The notes under the pieces: model-generated
Seen by the model: the letters and a program-made list of their open reading frames with translations, nothing else
What the model was told of the DNA's origin: nothing
Database searches by the model: none
DNA from: Actinomycetota bacterium
Lineage (GTDB): Bacteria; Actinomycetota; UBA4738; HRBIN12
NCBI GenBank assembly: GCA_040881665.1
Contig: JBBECT010000004.1
Span: 320,303 to 384,302 of the forward strand
Length of the DNA: 64,000 nt
Direction of reading: 5' to 3'
Made by a program: the position numbers and the translations under genes
Part shown: piece by piece, positions 59,404 through 64,000 of the stretch
Layout of the letters: each line of letters opens with the position of its first letter
Position numbering within the stretch: the stretch's first letter is position 1

Positions 59404-60852
59404 CTAGTCCTCCGGATCGGGCGGATCGGCCTTGCGCTTCTCCATGTACGCGACCAGCTCGGCGTCCACGTCCGCATCGATCCCGGGATCCTCGTACCGC
59501 TCGAGCAAGGCCTTCCACGAGGCGTTCGCGCGCTCGGCAACGGTCGGCGACCCCATGCCCTCCCACGTCGCGAAGTCCTGCGTCTGGAACAGCGGCGACA
59601 TGTACAGCCACTCCTTGAAGTGCTCCATCGTGTGCGGCGAGGCCAGGAACATCCCACCCGGCCCCAGCTCGGCCAGCGCGTCGAACCCGAACTCCTCGTC
59701 GCTCAGCCCGATACCCTCGCGCAGCGTCGAGAAGATCGACAGCAGCTCGAGGTCGAGCGCGAACTTCTCGTACGACGCGCACAGGCCTCCCTCGAGCCAG
59801 CCGGCCGCGTGCAGAACGAAGTCGGTCCCCGCGAGCAGGGTCGCCCACAGCATGTTCTGGGTCTCCGCCGCCGCCTGACCGTCGACCGAGTTCGCCGACG
59901 CGAGTCCGCCGCCGCCGCGGAACGGCAGCCCGTAGCGCCGCGCGATCTGTGCGCCCGCGAGGATCCCGATCACCGACTCCGGCGTCCCGAACGCCGGGGA
60001 ACCCGTCCGCATATCGGTTGCGGTGAAGAACGATCCGTACAGGCACGGCGCCCCCGGCCGTACGCTCTGCGCGATCGCCACCCCGCTGAGCGCCTCGGCG
60101 ACCTGGATCGCGAGGGCGCCGGCGACGCTGACCGGCGAGGTCGCCCCCGCGAGCAGGAACGGCGTGATCACCGTCGGTTGGTTCTCGGCCGCGGTCTTCG
60201 TCAAGGCGTCGGCCATGCGCGTGTCCCAGATCAACGGCGAGTTCGGGTTGATGATCACCATCGTGACGGCGGCGTCGCCCACCTTCTCCTCGCCGCCATG
60301 CGCGATCCGCGCCATCCGGATCCCGTCCACGGCCTTCGGCCCGCTCGTTCCGTACGCGGCGAACGGCTTGTCGGTCCATCGGAGCACCGAGTAGTCCATG
60401 TCCAACGACCGCGACTCGACCGGCAGCTCCACCGGTTCCACCGCCCCGCTCTGCACGGCGTTCAGCAGGTCCGCGGCCTGCGTGAGCTTCACGAGCCGTT
60501 CGTGATCCTCGATCGTGCCGCTTCGCCGGCCGCCGTCCAGATCCGAGCAGAACGGCGGGCCGCCGACATTGGTCCACACCGGCTCGCCCTCGCCGATCAC
60601 GACGTCGCGCTCGCGGTTCCGCCCGAGCAAGGTGAACGACGAAGGTGCCTGCGCGACGCGTTCGGCGATCCAGCCGCGGTCGAACCGGACGCGCTCGCCG
60701 TCGACCTTCTGTCCCTCCTTCACGAGCAGCTCGCGAGCCTCCTCATGGATCACGTCCATCCCGATCTCTTCGAGTATCCGCATCGCCTCGGTGTCGATCC
60801 GATCCAGTTGTTCCTCGGTCAGCACCTTCGGGTTGTTCTCACGCTCGAACAT
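59404..60852 (-). CDS. MttB-family methylamine:corrinoid methyltransferase (non-pyrrolysine)
   Basis: 482 residues of the trimethylamine methyltransferase superfamily. LTEEQLDRIDTEAMRILEEI opens; PPFCSDLDGGRRSGTIEDHE, PNSPLIWDTRMADALTKTAA, PFLLAGATSPVSVAGALAIQ and PGAPCLYGSFFTATDMRTGS are family blocks, with SVDGQAAAETQNMLWATLLA in the place that carries pyrrolysine in archaeal MttB. There is no in-frame TAG, so it is of the MtgB type that takes methyl groups from glycine betaine or other quaternary amines. It would methylate a corrinoid protein, presumably encoded beyond the window. Start overlaps DUF1638 by 14 bases. Confidence 0.88.
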   Translation of the reverse strand: MFERENNPKVLTEEQLDRIDTEAMRILEEIGMDVIHEEARELLVKEGQKVDGERVRFDRGWIAERVAQAPSSFTLLGRNRERDVVIGEGEPVWTNVGGPPFCSDLDGGRRSGTIEDHERLVKLTQAADLLNAVQSGAVEPVELPVESRSLDMDYSVLRWTDKPFAAYGTSGPKAVDGIRMARIAHGGEEKVGDAAVTMVIINPNSPLIWDTRMADALTKTAAENQPTVITPFLLAGATSPVSVAGALAIQVAEALSGVAIAQSVRPGAPCLYGSFFTATDMRTGSPAFGTPESVIGILAGAQIARRYGLPFRGGGGLASANSVDGQAAAETQNMLWATLLAGTDFVLHAAGWLEGGLCASYEKFALDLELLSIFSTLREGIGLSDEEFGFDALAELGPGGMFLASPHTMEHFKEWLYMSPLFQTQDFATWEGMGSPTVAERANASWKALLERYEDPGIDADVDAELVAYMEKRKADPPDPED

Positions 60853-61489
60853 CGGCGGCCTCCGCGTCGGTCTGGCTCTCCGGATCGATCAAGGGGGCGA
60901 ACAGGGACTGCAGGGGCGAGAGCCCCGTGTCGCGGATCTCCAACGGCCGGTCGACGTACGCCGCGATCTCGCGCGCCTTCCGCTCGAGCGCCCCGTCCTC
61001 GTCGGGGTCCTGGCGGAAATAGATGATCCGCGTCAGGTGCTCGAAGTAGGTCTCCTTCAACCACGGGAACCGATCGAGGCCGAGCCCGCGGATCACCGCC
61101 GACTCCCACGCGCGCACGAGCCAGTCGGTGAGGAAGTACACGCCGATGTCCTCGCTGATCTCGTCGAAGGCGTCGGCGGCGAACCACTGGTAGCAGTGCA
61201 CGCCCTCGGGACGCTCCACGGTCGGGTAGCGATCGAGCACCTCGTCGAGGCGTCCGCCGGTGCCGCAGTCGCCGTAGACGACGATCACCTTGTCGTAGCG
61301 CTCGACCAGATCGGCGAGCTTGCGTTCCACGTCCTCGACGATCTTCGGCGGCGTCAGGTGGTGGACCGCCGACACGCCGTGGATGTCGGCGTCCCAGCCG
61401 TTGATCGCGATCAGCTGCTTCGTCTCGCGGGCGAGCGCCCCACACGCGAGGAACGCCGTCCGCGCGCCCGTCGCGGTCACGAGCGCCAC
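60839..61489 (-). CDS. DUF1638 protein
   Basis: 216 residues, GTG at 61489, overlapping the activase gene end by 13 bases. Recognised by TAFLACGALARE, HLTPPKIVEDVERKL, KVIVVYGDCGTGGRLDEVLD, GVHCYQWFAADAF and LTDWLVRAWESAV. DUF1638 genes travel with MttB-type methyltransferases and corrinoid activases; the cysteines in CGALA, GDCGTGG and HCY could bind a metal or corrinoid. Its role is not known to me. Tight overlaps on both sides argue for a direct part in the methyl-transfer system. Confidence 0.8.
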   Translation of the reverse strand: MALVTATGARTAFLACGALARETKQLIAINGWDADIHGVSAVHHLTPPKIVEDVERKLADLVERYDKVIVVYGDCGTGGRLDEVLDRYPTVERPEGVHCYQWFAADAFDEISEDIGVYFLTDWLVRAWESAVIRGLGLDRFPWLKETYFEHLTRIIYFRQDPDEDGALERKAREIAAYVDRPLEIRDTGLSPLQSLFAPLIDPESQTDAEAADVRA

Positions 61490-63336
61490 CCCACGATCGA
61501 GGGCTCCACGCCGACTGCCTCCAGCTCGGGGAAGGCCACGTTACGGATATAGCGGTCGTTGAAGTCCTCGACCGCCGACAGCTCCTCGTACTCGACGAAC
61601 GCCGGGAGCTCGAACGCGACCTCACGTTCTCGGAACGACATCAAGGCCATCTTCGCACCCTCGCTCGCAGCGTTGCCGACCGCCGAGATCCGCTCCACGG
61701 GCACGGCGGGCACGAGCCCGATCACGCGCGCGCTCGCCGGGTTGATGTAGGTGCCGAACGAGCCCGCGAGCATCACTTCGTCCAGGTCGCTCGCGCCCAG
61801 GCCCAGCCGGTCCATCACGACCTCGATCCCCGTGGAGATCGCCGCCTTCGCCTCCGCGAGCGCGCGGATGTCGAGCTGCGTGAGCACCACGTCGTCGGTC
61901 AACGCGAACGCGCGGATCCCCTCCCGGTCCACGACGCGATCGGCCAGCGGGTGTCCGGCGAGCTCCTCGGCCGGCAGGAAGATCCCGTTGGGGCGGATCA
62001 GGCCCGTGAGTCGGAGCTGCGCGACGATGTCGATCAGCGCGGAGCCGCAGATGCCGCGCGGCGTCACGTCGCCGCCGATCACCTGCAGGTGCACACCCTC
62101 GTCGTCAAGCACGACGCCCTCGATCGCTCCCTCGGTCGCGCGCATCCCGTGCAGGATCTGGCCACCCTCGAAGGCCGGTCCGGCGGGCGCGGAGGTCGCG
62201 AGCACGCGGTCCGCGTTCCCGACGGCGATCTCACCGTTCGTCCCGACGTCGACGAGCAGGCGCCGCTCCCGATCGCGGGCGAGTCCCGTCGCGACGATGT
62301 CCCCGACGATGTCCGCGCCGACGTAGGCCCCGATCGAGGGGAACAGGTCGACCCGTCCCTCCGGGTGGATCTGCAGGCCGAGGTCGGCCGCGCGAGCCTC
62401 CTGCGCCTCGAGGAACGTCGCCACGAACGGCGAGAGCGCGATCGAGCGCGGGTCCACCCCCAGCAGCAGATGCAGCATCGTCGCGTTCCCGACCGCGACG
62501 AGCTCGTAGACCTCATCGCGCACGACGCCCGCCGTGGAGCACACGCTCTCGATCAGCCCGTTCACCGTGTCGACGACCGCATCGCGCAGTTCCTCGATCG
62601 CGTCCTCGCCGGTCATCGCGTGTCCCATCCGCGCGATCACGTCGGCGCCGTACGGAGCCTGCCGGTTGATCGTCGACTCGACGGCCGCAGCCGCGCCGGT
62701 GCGCAGATCGATCAACGTCGCGACGACCGTGGTGGTGCCGATGTCCAGGGAGATCCCGAACACCCGCTCGCGCGTGTCGCCGGCCTCGACGTCGACGAGA
62801 TGGTCGCCGACAACGGTCGCCGTCACCCGGGTGTTCTCGTCGGCCGTCGCGCGGGCGAGGCGCGGGAACACGCTGGGACCGGCGACGACCTCGAGTCCCT
62901 CGGCGTCCAGGAGCGCGTCACCGACGCGCCGCAGATGGCTCCGCGCGTCATCGAGCGTCGGCTCGGGCAGGTCCAGGAACACCTTCTGCACGTTGGGCTC
63001 GAGCAACACGAACCGGTTCACGCCCATCGTCGCGGCCTTCGGCGAGCGGAGCAGGGCGGGGACCTCGCACACCGTGTCCTCGTGGATCTCCTGTTGGCAG
63101 CTCAGCCGCCAGCCGTCGGTCATCTCCGGGCTCGACAGGTGCCGATAGTCCGCCACGGTCCGCTCGCCGGCGCCCTCGACGATCCGCACCTTGCACTTGC
63201 CGCACGTCCCGCGGCCGCCGCACGTCGAGTCGATCGGCAGCCCCGCCCAGTGCGCGGCGTTGAACACGCTCGTGCCGCCGGGCACGTGCGCGGTCTTGTC
63301 GCTCGGCAGGTACCTGATCTCGAGCTTCCGGCTCAT
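61477..63336 (-). CDS. Corrinoid-activating ATPase with ferredoxin domain (RamA/DUF4445 type)
   Basis: 619 residues from ATG 63336. The N-terminal 2Fe-2S domain has C39, C45, C48 and C80 (STCGGRGTCGKC, RLSCQQ). A linker leads to the ASKHA ATPase: GISLDIGTTTVVATLIDLRT, ELVAVGNATMLHLLLGVDPR, LLVDVGTNGEIAVGNADRV and GSFGTYINPASARVIGLVP. Such proteins reductively reactivate Co(II) corrinoid to Co(I) with ATP. The stop region overlaps DUF1638, and its start overlaps the methyltransferase upstream (ATGA). Confidence 0.92.
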   Translation of the reverse strand: MSRKLEIRYLPSDKTAHVPGGTSVFNAAHWAGLPIDSTCGGRGTCGKCKVRIVEGAGERTVADYRHLSSPEMTDGWRLSCQQEIHEDTVCEVPALLRSPKAATMGVNRFVLLEPNVQKVFLDLPEPTLDDARSHLRRVGDALLDAEGLEVVAGPSVFPRLARATADENTRVTATVVGDHLVDVEAGDTRERVFGISLDIGTTTVVATLIDLRTGAAAAVESTINRQAPYGADVIARMGHAMTGEDAIEELRDAVVDTVNGLIESVCSTAGVVRDEVYELVAVGNATMLHLLLGVDPRSIALSPFVATFLEAQEARAADLGLQIHPEGRVDLFPSIGAYVGADIVGDIVATGLARDRERRLLVDVGTNGEIAVGNADRVLATSAPAGPAFEGGQILHGMRATEGAIEGVVLDDEGVHLQVIGGDVTPRGICGSALIDIVAQLRLTGLIRPNGIFLPAEELAGHPLADRVVDREGIRAFALTDDVVLTQLDIRALAEAKAAISTGIEVVMDRLGLGASDLDEVMLAGSFGTYINPASARVIGLVPAVPVERISAVGNAASEGAKMALMSFREREVAFELPAFVEYEELSAVEDFNDRYIRNVAFPELEAVGVEPSIVGWRS

Positions 63337-64000
63337 CGTGTCGTTCCCTGCGTCGCGGCCGTTTCGGCGCGATGGGCGGCGATCCAGGCCATCGACATCG
63401 CGTCGCGGCCGAGCAGCACGTCGGCCGCGAGGATCGCCTTGCGAACCGGACGGTGCAGCGGGTTCGTGATCGCCGCGTTCATCCCCGCGAGGATCGCGTG
63501 GGGAACGAACACCGCATCGATCGCCTGGCGATCCGGCATCCCGAACGAGATGTTCGACGCCCCACACGAGCTGTTCACACCGAGCTCGGTACGCAGCAGA
63601 CGCACCGTCTCGTACATCGCGGTCGCGGCGTCGGGCGCGGCGCCGATCGGCATCGCGATCGGGTCGATCACGACATCCTCGCGAGCGATGCCGTGGCCGG
63701 CCGCGGCCTCGACGATCTTGCGCGCGCACGCCAGGCGCACCCGCGGATCCATCGAGGGGCCATCCTCGTCGTTCGCCATGCCGACGACGGCGGCGCCGTG
63801 CTTCGCGACCAGCGGGAGCAGGCGCTCCAACGACTCGGCCTCGGCCGTGACGGAGTTCACCAGGACCTTTCCCCGGGCGGCCGGGATCGCGGCTTCGAGC
63901 GCCTCGGGCGTCGACGAGTCGATGCACAACGGCACGTCGACCACCTCGTGCACCGCCTGGACGAGGCCCGTCAGCATCGCCGCCTCGTCGTACCCGGGGA
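63333..64000 (-). CDS. Methyltetrahydrofolate:corrinoid methyltransferase, N-terminus beyond window
   Basis: The C-terminal about 220 residues of a pterin-binding (DHPS-like) methyltransferase. The visible part starts inside the gene (PGYDEAAML), then VPLCIDSSTPEALEAAIPAA, VLVNSVTAEAESLERLLPLV, AVVGMANDEDGPSMDPRVRL, DVVIDPIAMPIGAAPDAATA and SSCGASNISFGMPDRQAIDA, with folate-binding Asp and Asn in CIDSS, VNSV, DPIA and SNISFG. It would move the methyl group from the corrinoid protein to tetrahydrofolate or back. First visible gene of the leftward methyl-transfer operon. Confidence 0.9.
   Translation of the reverse strand, partial: PGYDEAAMLTGLVQAVHEVVDVPLCIDSSTPEALEAAIPAARGKVLVNSVTAEAESLERLLPLVAKHGAAVVGMANDEDGPSMDPRVRLACARKIVEAAAGHGIAREDVVIDPIAMPIGAAPDAATAMYETVRLLRTELGVNSSCGASNISFGMPDRQAIDAVFVPHAILAGMNAAITNPLHRPVRKAILAADVLLGRDAMSMAWIAAHRAETAATQGTTR

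Noticed and set aside
59404-60852. Pyrrolysine-containing MttB
   Set aside because: No in-frame TAG; the frame is continuous and no pyl gene is seen.

Overview
The window is about 64 kb of high-GC, gene-dense DNA from the chromosome replication origin of an actinobacterium. The order ddl / parB-parA-rsmG-jag-yidC-yidD-rnpA-rpmH / dnaA-dnaN-recF-dciA-gyrB-gyrA, a DUF3566 membrane protein and tRNA-Ile after gyrA, a crgA homologue, a NirA-type sulfite reductase and the common GTG starts and ATGA/GTGA overlaps all point to Actinomycetota. Nothing matches a model genus closely, so an uncultured or little-studied lineage is likely. This is inference from gene content and order; no database was searched.

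Layout. 1-9 kb: a truncated GNAT gene, an aminotransferase-ddl pair, and the leftward rpmH-to-parB operon with a perfect parS over the rsmG start. 9-18.4 kb: the rightward replication block. The dnaA-dnaN gap has the DnaA box, GC spacer and DnaA-trio arrangement expected of oriC. 18.4-38 kb: DUF3566, tRNA-Ile, then about 18 kb of accessory genes before tRNA-Ala. These are an N-acylamino-acid racemase with a GNAT partner, a DUF3352 protein, a MauD/MauE-like cassette around a Tat-exported cysteine-rich protein, an aldo/keto reductase, a candidate biosynthetic cluster (Cys/Met-type PLP enzyme, MurF-like ligase, FAD amine oxidase, SbnA-like synthase, diaminopropionate ammonia-lyase-like enzyme), an ECF sigma/anti-sigma pair of visibly lower GC, and a transposase-derived fragment. 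38-53 kb: a sulfatase, two tandem sorbosone-dehydrogenase-like proteins, an orphan molybdopterin hydroxylase large subunit, a GT1 glycosyltransferase, an S9 peptidase, glutamate dehydrogenase and crgA. 53-57.5 kb: a leftward assimilatory sulfate-reduction and siroheme operon (sir, zinc ribbon, cysH, siroheme dehydrogenase, SUMT). 57.5-64 kb: a CoA-binding protein, an M23 peptidase, and a tightly overlapping corrinoid methyl-transfer operon (methyl-THF methyltransferase, Fe-S corrinoid activase, DUF1638, non-pyrrolysine MttB).

How genes work together. The ParABS, DnaA, gyrase, YidC and RnpA genes form the usual origin-proximal core. SUMT and the siroheme dehydrogenase supply the cofactor for the sulfite reductase, and CysH feeds it sulfite. 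The last four genes would demethylate a quaternary or tertiary amine onto a corrinoid protein and pass the methyl group to tetrahydrofolate. The five-gene cluster at 29-35 kb suggests a diaminopropionate-type non-protein amino acid joined by a Mur-type ligase.

Most unusual signals: a covarying hairpin element in two copies (15.75 and 19.87 kb), 14-bp palindromes at a strict 45-bp period at two intergenic loci 13 kb apart, a histone-H1-like N-terminal tail on GyrB, a roughly 235-residue tail on ParA, the Mau-like cassette without a dehydrogenase heavy chain, and the candidate biosynthetic cluster. No rRNA, CRISPR array, prophage or complete insertion sequence was seen.
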